DNA from: Dama dama
Taxonomy: Eukaryota > Chordata > Mammalia > Artiodactyla > Cervidae
DNA: 64,000 nucleotides
NCBI RefSeq assembly: GCF_033118175.1
Contig: NC_083681.1
Span: 18,742,001 to 18,806,000, forward strand
Direction: 5' to 3'
Below are positions 10,800-22,816 of this stretch, piece after piece. The position numbers were made by a program, and so were the translations under genes. The notes below the pieces were generated by a model, which saw nothing but the letters and a program-made list of their open reading frames with translations, did not search any database and was not told where the DNA came from. Each line of letters begins with the position of its first letter. Position 1 is the first letter of the stretch.

Positions 10800-10975
10800 A
10801 AATATAGTCTGCCACAAATGCTTTACAAATTCCAAAAGCGCTTCCAAATGCTTTCCTTATTTACACTGATTATCTTATTAGCACTGTCTTTGAAGTGAGT
10901 AACTCAAAGCTCAGAAAAATTAAGTAACCTGCCCAAGATTTTCAGAATAAAATTTGACTGACTCACCAGGCTGCC
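10800..10975 (+). repeat. MIR SINE fragment
   Basis: It shows the pattern CTTATTTACACTGATTATC ... CTCAGAAAAATTAAGTAACCTGCCCAAG, a diverged form of the MIR 3' half. Confidence 0.6.
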
Positions 10976-11340
10976 TCTGTGATTTAACTGACAAGTATGC
11001 TGAGCCTCTTTCCCACTACCTTTTCTCCCCTGTTTATAAAAATAAGTGTAAATAAACATACTTTTAAATCTCAGCAAACACAACATATTATATAATAAAA
11101 ACCATTATGAATATTTGTGTCATATTATGATTGTAATCAATAAAAAACATAAGACTGTAGTTCTAAGTGTCTATGATTTTATGTTATGTTCTTTTCTGAG
11201 GCATTTTTGAATATTAAAAATACTATAATAGTAATAAGCTGCAACTTTTTTATTGACAAGTATCAAGAAGAAGAAAAATTCTAAAGCAGATATCAACATT
11301 TAAGACTCACATAAACTGGAACCAGTATTTAAGATAAACT
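10976..11340. other. No recognisable gene or repeat
   Basis: The DNA is A/T-rich with no motif-bearing frame. Confidence 0.4.
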
Positions 11341-11352
11341 AGTCATTTCTAA

Positions 11353-13846
11353 CCATTCTAGTTGAATGGTTCTATGATGACCTACAAGACCTTTTAGAAC
11401 TATACCAAAAAAAAAAAAAAAAAAAGGTGTCCTTTTCATCATAGAGGACTGGAATGCAAACAGAGGAAGTCAAGAGATACCTGTAGTAATAGGCAAATTT
11501 GTCCTTGGAGTACAAAATGAAGCAGGAAAAAGGCTAACAGAGTTTTGCCAAGAGAACAAACTGGTCATAGCAAACTCCTCTTCCAACAACACAAGAGAAG
11601 ACTATACATGGATGTCACCAGATGGTCAACAGCAAAATCAGATTGATTATATTCTTTGCAGTCAAAGATGGAGAAGCTCTACACAGTCCTCAAAAAAAAA
11701 GACTGGGAGCTGACTGTGGCTCAGATCAAGAACTCCTTATTGCAAAATTCAGACTTAAATTTAAGAAAGTAGGGAAAACTACTAGACCATTCAGGTATGA
11801 CCTAAATCAAATCCTGTATGATTATATGGTGGAAGTGACAAATAGATTCAAGGGATTAGGTCTGATAGACAGACTACCTGAAGAATTATGGACAGAGGCT
11901 CATGACATTGTACAGGAGGCATTGATCAAGACCATCTCCAAGGAAAAGAAATGCAACAAGGCAAAATGGTTGTCTGAGGAGGCCTTAGAAATAGCTGAGA
12001 AAAGAAGAGAAGCTAAAGGCAAAGGAGAAAAGGAAAGATATACCCATCTGAATGCAGAGTTCCAACGAATAACAAGGAGAGATAAGAAAGCCTTCCTAAG
12101 TGATCAAAGCAAAGAAACAGAGGAAAAGAATAGAATGGGAAAGACTAGAGATCTCTTCAAGAAAATTAGAGACACCAAGGGAACATTTCATGCAAAGATG
12201 GGCACAATAAAGGACAGAAATGGTATGAACCTAACAGAAGCAGAAGATATTAAGAAAAGTTGGCAAGATTACAAAGAAAAACTATACAAAAAAGATCATA
12301 ATGACCCAGATAATCCCGATGGTGTGATCACTCACCTAGAACCAGACATTTCGGAGTCTGAAGTCAAGTGGGAAGCATCACTACGAACACAACTAGTGGA
12401 GATGATGGAATGCCAGCTGAGCTATTTCAAATCCTAAAAGATGATGCTGTGAAAGTGCTGCACTCAATATGCCAGCAAATTTGGGAAACTCAGCAGTGGT
12501 CACAGTACTTAAAATTTCTATTTTCATTCCAGTTTCAAAGAAAGACAATGCCAAAGAATGTTCAAACTACTGCAAAATTCTACTTATCTCACTTGCTGGC
12601 AAAGTAATGCTCAAAGTTCTCCAAGCTAGGCTCAACAGTATGTGAACCAAGAACTTCCAGATGTTCACGCTGGATTTAGAAAAGGCAGAGGAGCCAGAGA
12701 TCAAATTGCCTGCATCTGCTGGATCATAGAAAAAGCAAGAGAGTTCCAGAAAAACATCTATTTCTGCTTCATTGACTATGCTAAACTTTTGACTGTGTGG
12801 ATCACAACAAATTGTGGAAAATTCTTCAAGAGATGGGAATACCAGACCACCTGACCTGCCTCCTGAGAAATCTGTATGCAAGTCAAGAAGCAACAGTTAG
12901 AACCGAACATGGAATAATAGACTGGTTCCAATTTGGGAAAGGAGTACATCAAGGTTGTATATTGTCACCCTGCTTATTTAACTTATATTCAGAGTACATC
13001 ATGCAAAATGTTGTGCTGGATGAAGCACAAGACAGAATCAAGATTGCTAGGAGAAATATCAATAACCTCAGATATGCAGATTACACCACCATTACGGCAG
13101 AAAGCAAAGAGGAACTGAGGAGCCTCTTGATGAAAGTGAAAGAGGAGAGTGAAAAAATCTGGCTTAAAACTCTACATTCAAAAAACTAAGATCATGGCAC
13201 CTGGTCCCACCAATTCATGGTAAATAGATGAGGAAACAGTGAGAAACTTTATTTTCTTAGGCTCCAAAATCACTACAGATGGTGCCTGCAGCCATGAAAT
13301 TAAAAGATGCTTGCTCCTTGGAAGAAAAGCTATGACCAACCTAGGTAGCATATTAAAAAGCAGAGATATTACTTTGCCTACAAAGGTCCATCTAGTCAAA
13401 GCTATGGTCTTTCCAGTAGTCATGTATGGATGGGAGAGTTGGACCATAAGGAAAGCTGAGCACTGAAGAATTGCTGCTTTTGAACTATGGTGTTGGAGAA
13501 GACTCTTGAGAGTCCCTAGGACTGAAAGGAGATCCATCCAGTCTATCTAAAGGAAATCAATCCTGAACATTCATTAGAAGGACTGATGCTGAAACTGAAG
13601 CTCCAGGACTTTGGCCACCTGATGCAAAGAACTGACTCACTGGAAAAGATCCTGATGCTGGGCAAGATTGAAGGCAGGAGGAGAAGGTGACAACAGAGGG
13701 TGAGACGATTGTATGGCATCACTGACTCGATGGACGTGAGTTTGATCAAACTTGGGAGTTGGTGATGGGCAGGGAGGCCTGGCGAGCTGCAGTCCATGGG
13801 GTTGCAAAGAGTCAGACAAGCTGAGCAACTGAATTGGACAGAAGAG
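11353..13846 (+). mobile_element. BovB LINE, 2.5 kb, 5'-truncated, 12-bp TSD
   Basis: This insertion has readable boundaries: AGTCATTTCTAA at 11341-11352 and 13847-13858. It starts within the endonuclease domain (GTTGAATGGTTCTATGATG), has an expanded A-run at 11408-11426 where related copies have a short one, and continues through linker, RT and 3' tail. A 271-residue open frame (11622-12437) covers the end of the endonuclease and the linker, then shifts. The RT palm at 12640-13190 is broken by frameshifts and the YADD equivalent reads YADY. It is not functional. Confidence 0.93.
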
Positions 13847-16800
13847 AGTCATTTCTAAAAAAATTGAAGTGCAGTGGATTTACTGTATTCTGTTAGTTTC
13901 AGGTGTACAGCTAAGCAATTCAATTGTTTTTCAGATTATATTCCATTGTAGGTTATGACAAGATATTGAATATCATTCCCTGTGCTATACTATAAATCCT
14001 TGATGCTTATCTATTTTATGTATAAAATTTCCATATTGTTTTCCATAGTGCCTGCACCAATTTATGTTCCCTCAACAGAGTAGGACAATATTCTTTTCTC
14101 CACATCTTCTCCAGCATTTATTTTTGTAGACTTATTGATGATAGACATTCTAACCCATGTGAGGAGTTATCTCATTGTGATTTTGATTGTATTTCTCTAG
14201 TAATTACTGACATTGAGTGTCATTTCATGTGTCTGTTGGCTATCAGTACGTCTTTGGAAAATTTTCTACTTAGGCCTCTTGCTCACTTTTTGATTGGTTT
14301 GTTTAGCCATTTTTTCTTATATTGATTACAAGCTGTTTGTATTTTTTTATATTAACTTCTTGTCATTCACATAATTAGCAAATATTTTCTCCCATTCTGT
14401 AGGTTATTTTTCTTTCATTGATTTCTTTTGCTGTGAAAAAGTTTTTAAGTTTGATTAGGTCCCATTTGTTTTTGCTTTAATTTGTTTTGCTTTGGGAACT
14501 GATCTAAGAAAATATTGCTAGAATTATGTCAGAGAATGTTTTGGCTATGTTCTCTTCTAGAAGTTTTATGGGGTAATGTCTTATATTTAGGGTCTTAAAC
14601 TATTTCGGGCTTATTTTTGTATGTGTTACAAGGGAGAGTTTTTATTTCATTGATTTATATGGAGCTGTCCAGTTTTCTCAACACCACTGTGGAAGAGACT
14701 TTTTTCCATTGTGTATTCTTGCCTCCTTTATCATAGATTAATTGACCACGAGTGCATGGGTTTATTTCTGTCTCTATGTTCTGTTCCATTGATCTATATA
14801 TCTATTTTTTGTGTGTGTCAGTATCATGCTGTTTTGATTCATGGAGCTTTGTAATATAGTCTAAAGTCTGGACCTGTTATGCCTCCCATTCTGTTCTTTT
14901 TCCTCAGGACTGCATTGACAATTCTGGCCCTTTTGTGACTCTATATAAATTTCAGGATTATTTGTTCTCTTTCTGTGAAAAATATCCAAGGTATTTTGAT
15001 AGGGATTGCATTAAATATGCAGATTGCTTTGCATAGTATGGCCATTTTAATAATATTAATTCTTCCAATCCAAGAGCATGGGATATCTTCCCATCCCTTT
15101 GAATTATCTTCAATTACCATTATCAATGTTTTATAGTTTTCACTGTATAGGTCTTTCACCTTTTTGGTTAAGTTTATTCCTAGGTTTTTGTTTCATTTGG
15201 TTTTGCTTTCTGGGCATAATGTTAAATGGGATTTTCTTTTTTTACTTTTTCTTTTTGATATTTTGTTATTATAAACAATGCAACAGAGACTTCTGTATAT
15301 TAATCAATTAACTGCTATCTTGCTGAATTAATTTATTAGTTCTAATACCTATTGTGTGGAGACTTTAGGGTTCTCTATATGACATACCATGTCATCTTCA
15401 AACAGTGACATTTTTACCTCTTCCCTTGCAATTTGTATACCTCCTATTTCTTTTTCTTATCTGACTGCTCTGGCTAAGACTTCCCATACTATGTTCAATA
15501 GAGATGATTAAGTGGGCATCCTTGTCTTGTTCCTAAATTTAGCAGGAAGGCTGTCAGCTTTTCACTGTTGAGTATTATGTTGGCTATGGGTTTGCCATAA
15601 ATGGCTTTTATTGAATTGAGATATAGTCCCTGTATATCCACACTTTAGTGAGAGTTTTTATCATGAAAGGATGTTGAATTTTGTCCAAAATTTTTTTTTT
15701 TTTGCAACCTTTGAGATAATCTTGTGGTTTATATCTTGCCTTTGGTTAATGTGGTGTAGCACATTGATAGGTTTGCTTATGCCAAACCATTCTTGTGTCC
15801 CTGAAATGAATCCAAATTGATCATGGTATGTGAGCTTTTTACATATTGTTGGATTTGGTTTGCTAATATTTTGTTGAGGATTTTTGCATCTCTATTAATC
15901 AAGGATATTACCCTGTAATTTTTGTTTTTTGTAGTGTTTTGTCCAGTTTTGGTATCAGAGCAATAGTGGTTTCACTGAATGGTTTGGGAAGTGTTTCTCC
16001 TCTTCAATTTTTTGGAATAGTCAAAAAAGGATATATAAGTTTATCTTTTTACATTTGATACAGTTCCACGGTGAAGCTGTTAAGTCCTGGACTTTTGTTT
16101 GCAGGGAGTTTTTATTAATAAATTACAGATTCTATTTCACTGCTAGTGATCAGTCTCTTCAAATATCTATTAATATTTCTTCTTGATTCAATTTTGGCAG
16201 GCTGCAAGTTTCTAGAAATTTGTCCATTTTTTCTAGGTAATCCTATCTGTTGACATATAACTATTCATAGAAGTGTCTCATTCTTTTGTGTATTACTGTG
16301 GCATCAGTTGTGCTTTTTTTCCTATTTCATTTCTTTTTTGTTGTTTTTTCTTTGGAGGGGGTCCCCTCTTTTTTATTTTTGGTGAACCTGGCTAGAGGTT
16401 TGTTGATTTTATTTATCTTTTCAATAACCAGTTCTTGTTTTTATTGATCTTTTCTGTTGTTTTTTCATTTCTGTGTTATTTATTTTCTCTCTGATCTTTA
16501 TTATTTCCTTCCTTCTGCTGACTGGGTTTTGTTTGTTCTTTTTCTAATTCTTTTAGGTGGTAAGTTAGGTTGTTTATTTGAGATTTTTCTTGTGTCTTCA
16601 GGGAGGCCTGTCATTATGAACTTCCTTCTTAGAATTGCTTTAGCTGTATCCCATAGATTTTATAAGGTTTTGTTTTCATTTCCATTTTCTTGAGGGATTT
16701 TCTGATTTCTTCTTTGATTTCATCATTGATGTTTGCTCTCCATGGTTTTGTTCTGATCCCATTTTTCTGTGTTTAATTTCTAGCTTTAACCATTACAGTC

Positions 16801-17121
16801 AGAAAAAAAAATACTTGAAATAATTTCTATCCTTTTAAATTTGTTTTGTGAACTAGTATGTGCTCTATCCTAGAGAATGTTCCTTGCATACTTGAAAAGA
16901 GTCTGTATTCTGATTTTTTGGATATAGTATCATATAGATATAAATTCAGTCCAACTGGTCATTAGGATCTCTGTTGCCTTATGATCTCTCCATTAATGTC
17001 AGTAAGGTGTTAAAATTTACTATTATTGTATTATGATCAATTTCTTCCTTTATGCCTGTTAGTATTTGTTTTATATAGTTAGGTGTTTCTGTATTGGATG
17101 TATATATGTTATGCATCCCTT

Positions 17122-17202
17122 TATACAATACAAGAATATCCCCTTCTCTATACAGTACAAGAATATCCCCTTCTTTATACAATACAAGAATATCCCCTTC
17201 TT
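17122..17202. repeat. 27-bp unit tandem repeat, three copies
   Basis: The units at 17122-17148, 17149-17175 and 17176-17202 differ at only two positions (C/T at the last base, A/G at position 7). The unit is divisible by three, so the minus strand reads three 9-residue repeats of the EGDILVLYK type. It arose inside the decayed L1 ORF2. Confidence 0.95.
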
Positions 17203-17398
17203 GTATTGATCTCTTTATCATTAGATAATGCCTTTCTTTGTCTTTTTTTTTTATGGCCTTTGTTTTAAAGTCTATTTTGTCTGATGTGAGTATTTGCTAC
17301 AGCCTCTCGCTTGTCTTTTCCATTTGCATGAAATATCTTTTTCCATCCCCTTGCTTTCAGTCTGTCTTTCACTCTGATGTGAATCTCTTACAGGCAGC

Positions 17399-18076
17399 TG
17401 TTTTGCTGAAAATTTTGCTTTCATTTTAGGTTTGAAGAAATTGTTAACAAAATAAACCACTAATTACACACAAATAAGAAATTTCAATGTTTAATAGGGG
17501 ATTATTTGACTTAATTTCAATATACAGTCACTGAAAGAAACAATAGAGAGAAGTTAACAGTATGTACATCACCAAATTGGGCCCACAACCTACATCCAGA
17601 ACTGAACAGTGCTAGGAAGTCCTGAGTGGCAGCAATCTGGAGTCCCAGTTGGGAAAGGGTCCTGGGCAGTGTGTCCATTCCACGAGTGATATTTCAGATC
17701 TCAGATTTGAGGGCTCCTGCTTATAATTCCAGGCTGCAAACTGATATTATCATCAGATTGCATGCAAAAATGCAACTCTGTTTTTGTTTTATTTTATTTT
17801 GTTTTTTTAACTTTAACAATGTTATTTGCTTCACCTTGTGAGTCATAAGACTTCTTAGACTTCAGGAGCCTAAGGAGGCCTCCAGGGGCTCAAGAAAATT
17901 ATATGATTTCATCTAAAGTGCCACTTGATTTGCTAGTAACAATTAGTGTGTTTTGTAAGTAGGCACATGGTCTGGGCAGTGTTCAGGCAGATCAGAAGAA
18001 GCTGAAAGGCCTGCTTTCCTGCTTCTGAAGCCTGAAGAAGATTACTTCCTGAACAGGACTACTATTTTCCTTGACA
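17399..18076 (-). mobile_element. Solo LTR inside L1, 5-bp TSD
   Basis: A 678-bp block interrupts the L1 and is flanked by GCAGC (17394-17398 and 18077-18081). The minus strand starts TGTCAAGGAA and ends CAGCAAAACA. A 5-bp TSD and TGTCA start would fit a class III (ERVL-like) LTR, but I do not recognise the family. Plus versus minus orientation is inferred weakly. Confidence 0.7.
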
Positions 18077-18624
18077 GCAGCATATCATAAGTTTTTGTTT
18101 TATTATATCATCTGTCACTCTATGTCTTTTTATTGGAGAATTTAGTCCATTGATATTTAAAGCAATTATTGATAGGTATGTACTTATTGCCATTTAAATC
18201 TTTACTTTCCAAATGTCTTTGTAGTTCTCTTTGTTCATCTCTTCTTGTTATTATTTTTCCTTTTGTGTTTTGATAATTTTCTTTGCAGTATGCTTGAGTT
18301 CTTTCATTTTTGCTTTTTTGGGGATCTATTGTATGTTTTTAATTTGTACTTACCATGGAGTTCGAGTATGTTGACCCATAACTGTATTACTTTTTTTAAC
18401 TGATAGTCATTCAACTTAAAATATAGTCTAAATTAATTTAAAATATATATATATAGTCTAAATGATTTACATTTTTATACTCCTTTCTCCTATATTTTGT
18501 GATTTTGATATCATATTTTAAAACTTTGTACTTATCCTTTTACTATTAATTATAGTTAAAAATCACTTTTTACAATTTTTTAATTGCTTTTTAATCTATT
18601 TTCTGGCTTATTAAAGAGATAGTC

Positions 18625-18840
18625 AATCTATTGACAGGTGTCAGCCAAAAAATATAGTCACAACCTGAAAGTAGAGAATTATTTTATTTGGTGAGAGTGT
18701 TTAGGACTCCGAGCCCAGGAAGCAGCATCTCAGTGGCTCTGAGAAGACTGCTCCAAGGAGGCCAAAGGGAAAATCAGGCTACTAACAAGTTTGCAGCAAA
18801 GGTGTGTCCAGTATTTTTGGTGTGAAGGCTGGTTTTGATA
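18625..18840 (-). repeat. LTR-like repeat related to 3060-3640
   Basis: It shares AAAATATAGTC-ACAACCTGAAAGT, GGACTCCGAGCCCAGGA and AGCATCTCAGTGGCTCTGAG with the copy near 3065-3200. Confidence 0.45.
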
Positions 18841-19793
18841 CAGATGCTGTGCAGAGTTTGCTGGCTGTTATCTCCTTGACAGGGTGTATGGTTTGTGTTA
18901 GAGGGTTTAAATCCTGTTCAGGAATGAGGGAGGGCTTCCTCTCTGATCTGTTGTTATTGCAACCTATTGTGGCAAGGTTTGCCCCCAGGTTTTGGAGCAG
19001 AAGCCCTGAGGCACAGATTCTATCAGCCTCCATGTGTTTGAGTGCAAGACCTGCCACAAAGGATGTGATTACTAAAGCAAGTGAAGTCCATGTTAACACA
19101 GAGGACCCATCAGCCTCCTGTGTACACACCTGTGATTCCACTCAGAAGCAGCCCAAGTTTGCATCTCTTTACCTCTTGTGTTCATCCCAGATATAGCACA
19201 AGGCTATGGTTAGGGGTCAGGGCATTGTGACTGCCCGAATTGAGGTGGCTGTGCTGCCCCCAAATCTGGGCTGCCCCTGTAGCAGACTTCTCCCAGGATT
19301 TATCCACTCCAGATCTAACGTAAGCTATGGTGTGAAGTCGCTAGGGTGGAGGCACTCTCACTGGAAAATAAACTGCTCAGTTCTCCTGCCCAGGGCCTGT
19401 TTGCCCAAAATTCAGAGCTTAGCCACTGAGCCCTCTTGTGGGGCTGCCCTGTGCACACACTGATGATATTCACAGCAGATGAATATAGATGTCAAGGCTA
19501 TAAATTAGTGTCACAAATTCACTGAGTTCCATACAAACCATTCTCTCTAAGGGCAATAATAGGCATAGTTAATAAAGCACCCAGCCTTGTCTCATAATAT
19601 TATCAGGTTGATCATTTTTAGTATGATTTAATTGTTCCCAAACATAGAGGACCTTTTAAACTTAAATGAACATAGACTCATGTTAACCATATAGATCCAT
19701 CCCATAATTGTGGGAGCTTTCCTTTTAATAGATGAGAGGTTAGTTTCTTGATTGAGACTTAGCTTGTCATGCTGATTGAGTTTGAATGACTCT
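18841..19793. other. Unclassified; possible retroviral or LINE remnant
   Basis: Opposite-strand frames of 119 and 130 residues (18782-19141, 18804-19196) overlap each other and show no domain. The rest looks like old repeat debris, but I cannot assign it. Confidence 0.3.
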
Positions 19794-19804
19794 AAGAGGA
19801 AACT

Positions 19805-20126
19805 CTGCAAGGAGATAAAACCAGTCTATCCTAAAGGAAATCAGTCCTGAATATTCATTGGAAGGACTGATGCTGAAGCTGAAACTCCAATACTTTGGCC
19901 ACCTGATGAGAAGAACTGACTCATTTGAAAGACGCTGATGCTGGGACAGAGTGAAGGCAGGAGGAGAAGGGGACAACAGAGGATGAGACGGTTAGATGGC
20001 ATCACTGACTTGATGGACTTGAGTTTGAGTAGACTCCAGGAGTTGATGATGGACAGGGAAGCCTGGCGTGCTGCAGTCCATGGTGTTGCAAAGAGTCAGA
20101 CAAAACTGAGCAACTGAATTGAACTG
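19805..20126 (+). mobile_element. BovB 3'-end fragment with near-perfect TSD
   Basis: This 0.32 kb copy is only the BovB 3' terminus (TGCAAGGAGATAAAACCAG ... CAACTGAATTGAACTG). It is flanked by AAGAGGAAACT (19794-19804) and AAGAGAAAACT (20127-20137). Confidence 0.85.
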
Positions 20127-20911
20127 AAGAGAAAACTTAATCTATGGCCAGCATCAGAGCACGTATTATTAACTAGCCAGGTAAGAGGATCCCATCTAGT
20201 AATATCATGAATAGACAGAACAGGGCTGAACTCTTATCTAAAATAAATTTCCTAGGGGGTATTCAGTCAGAACCCAGGAGGACAGAACTCCACCAAGGTA
20301 ACCCAGAAGTACTAGACACAGGTAAATGGCCACAACCCAACAATTGGATTGAGTTTTAAACTAGCATAGAATCCTGTCCATGATAGAAAACATTTGATTG
20401 ACAGGCACAGGTCCAAGGAATCAAGAAAGCATAAATGATCATATGAATCAGATCAGCATCTGGCAAGCTGTCTACTTCTGATGTTGTTTTCTTCTCATCA
20501 TAGTGTACTGCAACTTCCTCTTTGAGGAAGGTTTTAAGGTGAATTTGAGGTAGGCAGGCCTCTCTATAGACCAGTCCAGCTTAGGGGCCTTTGGAAGTGG
20601 GAGTTAATTCAAGAGTCAATTTCCCTTCAGTTTCACTGTGCATGAATCAGTTAAGAGTACCTGACAGAAAGGTCCTTCCATTCAGGTTGGAGACAGTTTC
20701 TTAAATTATGTCTTTTCCAGTCTTGGTTTCAGGTTGTATGTGAGGCATCTGATCTTCATCCAAAGACAAATTACTGAGATAAGCTTCAGAAACAAATCTA
20801 GAGTGTCCTTTAATAATTTAATTAAATTCTACATTAATATATCCTAATAGCAAAGAACTACCTAGGAAAAGATTCTTAGCAGATACAGACCTCCATTAAT
20901 AAACTGGAGTT
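20127..20911. other. Unclassified; possibly internal retroviral remnant
   Basis: The minus strand shows broken short peptide-like stretches between stops, but none matches a motif I can name. It may be continuous with 19500-19793, into which the BovB piece at 19805 inserted. Confidence 0.25.
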
Positions 20912-21132
20912 TCAGTTCAGTTCAGTTCAGTCACTCAGTCATGTCTGGCTCTTTGCGACCCCATGAATCGCAGCACGCCAGGCCTCCCTGTCCATCACCA
21001 ACTCCCGGAGTTTACTCAAACTCATGTCCATCGAGTCAGTGATGCCATCCAGCCACCTCATGCTCTGTCATCCCCTTCTCCTCCTGCCCCCAATCCCTCC
21101 CAGCATCAGGGTCTTTTCCAATAAGTCAACTC
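20912..21132 (-). mobile_element. BovB 3'-end fragment
   Basis: It starts with four TTCAG repeats (antisense BovB 3' terminus) and continues through TCATGTCTGGCTCTTTGCG to AGGGTCTTTTCCAATAAGTC. It is short and 5'-truncated. Confidence 0.88.
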
Positions 21133-21955
21133 TGTTTAACATTCATTAAAACATCTTTTTCTCTCTAAGATCACCATCATTTTTACATGTCTGGCCTCAA
21201 TAAACTTGGCCTGATAATTTATATAGCCATAATTGATCATAGACTTTTTTGCTATGGTAAAACTTTTAGAGTCACAGACTGAGGGCTAGGAAAGTCGTGT
21301 CAAAGGCTTATTTATCACAGATTTTGCCTAACAGATCTAAGTGAATTCCTCCCTCCTCAAGGGCTCCAAAATGTCTTGAGATTTCTGTACCTGCTAGAAA
21401 GATAACTTTCTTAACTTATCTGATTAAGTTACTGGAAACTAAGTGTTTCCAATCTCTGGAGGGTTCACAGATAGAGAGAAAAGATAAATGTTTTAATTTG
21501 TTTATAAAATATAATTTTATCAAATTACATAATTAGTTTGAGGGCAAGGTTCTTTTCTTACACCTGGAAAACACAGATTCAAACCAGTAATTTTTCAGAT
21601 AGAAACAATACAATTTATAAGCATATTCTCCAATTCATTCAGTCTTTTTGTTAAATTTTGTGAATTCATCAGGTTTTCCATTAGAATCCTTACCAAGTTC
21701 AGAAACTAGTGTTTATCCAAAAGTTGTTTCTATAAAGCTTCTTGAAGAGGAAGCATTTTTGTGAAACTTGGTTAGTACTATGACAATACTTTGAGATAAT
21801 AACTAGAATTATGACTGATAACATTTTACCCAAACATATCAGAATTTTAAAAACTCCATATAGTTTCTAGGATATCTATATTACTAATATTTATCACATA
21901 ATATCTCTTATCCTTATTAATCAGGGGTCAAACAGATGTGCTATACATATATATT
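21133..21955. other. No recognisable gene; A/T-rich
   Basis: The stretch lacks coding frames and clear repeat matches. Confidence 0.35.
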
Positions 21956-22083
21956 GGTCTTGGGTGCAATCTCTAAAGGATGGAATGATCTCTGTTCGTT
22001 TCCAGGGCAAACCATTCAATATCACAGTAATCCAAGTCTATGCCCCACCCACTAATCTGAAGAAGCTGAAGTTTAATGGCTCT

Positions 22084-22228
22084 GCTGTTGCTGCTGCTTC
22101 TGCTGCTGCTAAGTCGCATCAGTAGTGTCTGACTCTGTGCGACTCATAGATGGGAGCCCACCAGGCTCCTCTGTCCCTGGGATTCTCCAGGCAAGAGTAC
22201 CGGAGAGGGTTGCCATTTCCTTCTTCTG
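22084..22228 (-). mobile_element. Short Bov-tA/BOV-A-type SINE with (GCT)n tail, 9-bp TSD
   Basis: AATGGCTCT at 22075-22083 and 22229-22237 flanks an antisense BovB-derived SINE monomer. Its tail on this strand is a GCTGTTGCTGCTGCTTCTGCTGCTGCT trinucleotide run. Confidence 0.9.
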
Positions 22229-22603
22229 AATGGCTCTATGATGACCTAAAAGACCTTCTAGAACTAACATGCAAAAAAAGATGTCCTTTTCGTTATTTCC
22301 AGGGGACTGGAAGGCAAAAGTAGGAAGTCAAGAGATACCTGGAGTAACCGGCAAGTTTGGCCTTGGAGTACAAAATGAAGAGGGCGAAGGCTAACAGAGT
22401 TTTGCCAAGAGAACGCACTAGTCATAGCAAACACCTTTTTCCAACAACATGACAGAGAACCCTACACATGGACATCACCAGATGATCAATACCGAAATCA
22501 GATTGATTATATTCTTTATATATAAGGAAGATGGAGAAGCTCTAACAGTCCTCAAAAACAAGACCAGGAGCTGAATGTGGCTCAGATCATGAACTTATTG
22601 CCA

Positions 22604-22816
22604 CCAGTGCTAGTGAAGTTGTTCAGTCATGTCTGACTCTTTGCGATCCCACAGACTGTAGCCCACCAAGCTCCTCCATCCATGGAATTTTCCAGGCAAG
22701 AGTACTGGAGTGGGTTGCCATTTCGTTCTCCAGGGGATCTTCCCGACCCGGGGCTCAAACCCAGGTCTCCCGCATTGCAGGTAGACGCTTTACCGTCTGA
22801 GCTACCAGGGAAGCCC
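22604..22816 (-). mobile_element. Bov-tA SINE inside BovB
   Basis: It is an antisense Bov-tA with a complete tRNA-like head (GTCTGAGCTACCAGGGAAGCCC on the plus strand). BovB is interrupted between TTATTGCCA and ATTCAGACTTAAATTG. The TSD is not clear. Confidence 0.88.

Larger units (their letters stand above)
13859..18620 (-). mobile_element. L1 LINE, old, antisense, split by a solo LTR
   Basis: About 4.1 kb of L1 is read on the minus strand: 3' UTR at the left edge, ORF2 C-terminus, RT, then more 5' sequence. A 14941-15159 frame encodes WEDIPCSWIGRINIIKMAIL, a conserved L1 ORF2 block. The catalytic FADD motif reads FEDD (15388-15402), and many stops break the frame. L1 stops at 17398 and resumes at about 18077. 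Confidence 0.9.

Noticed and set aside
11622..12437. BovB frame of 271 residues as a possible domesticated gene
   Set aside because: It ends by frameshift before the RT, has no selection evidence, and equals the linker seen in several dead copies (also 38466-39281).
17122..17202. Three-unit direct repeat as a CRISPR-like array
   Set aside because: The units are directly adjacent without spacers, and the genome is mammalian.
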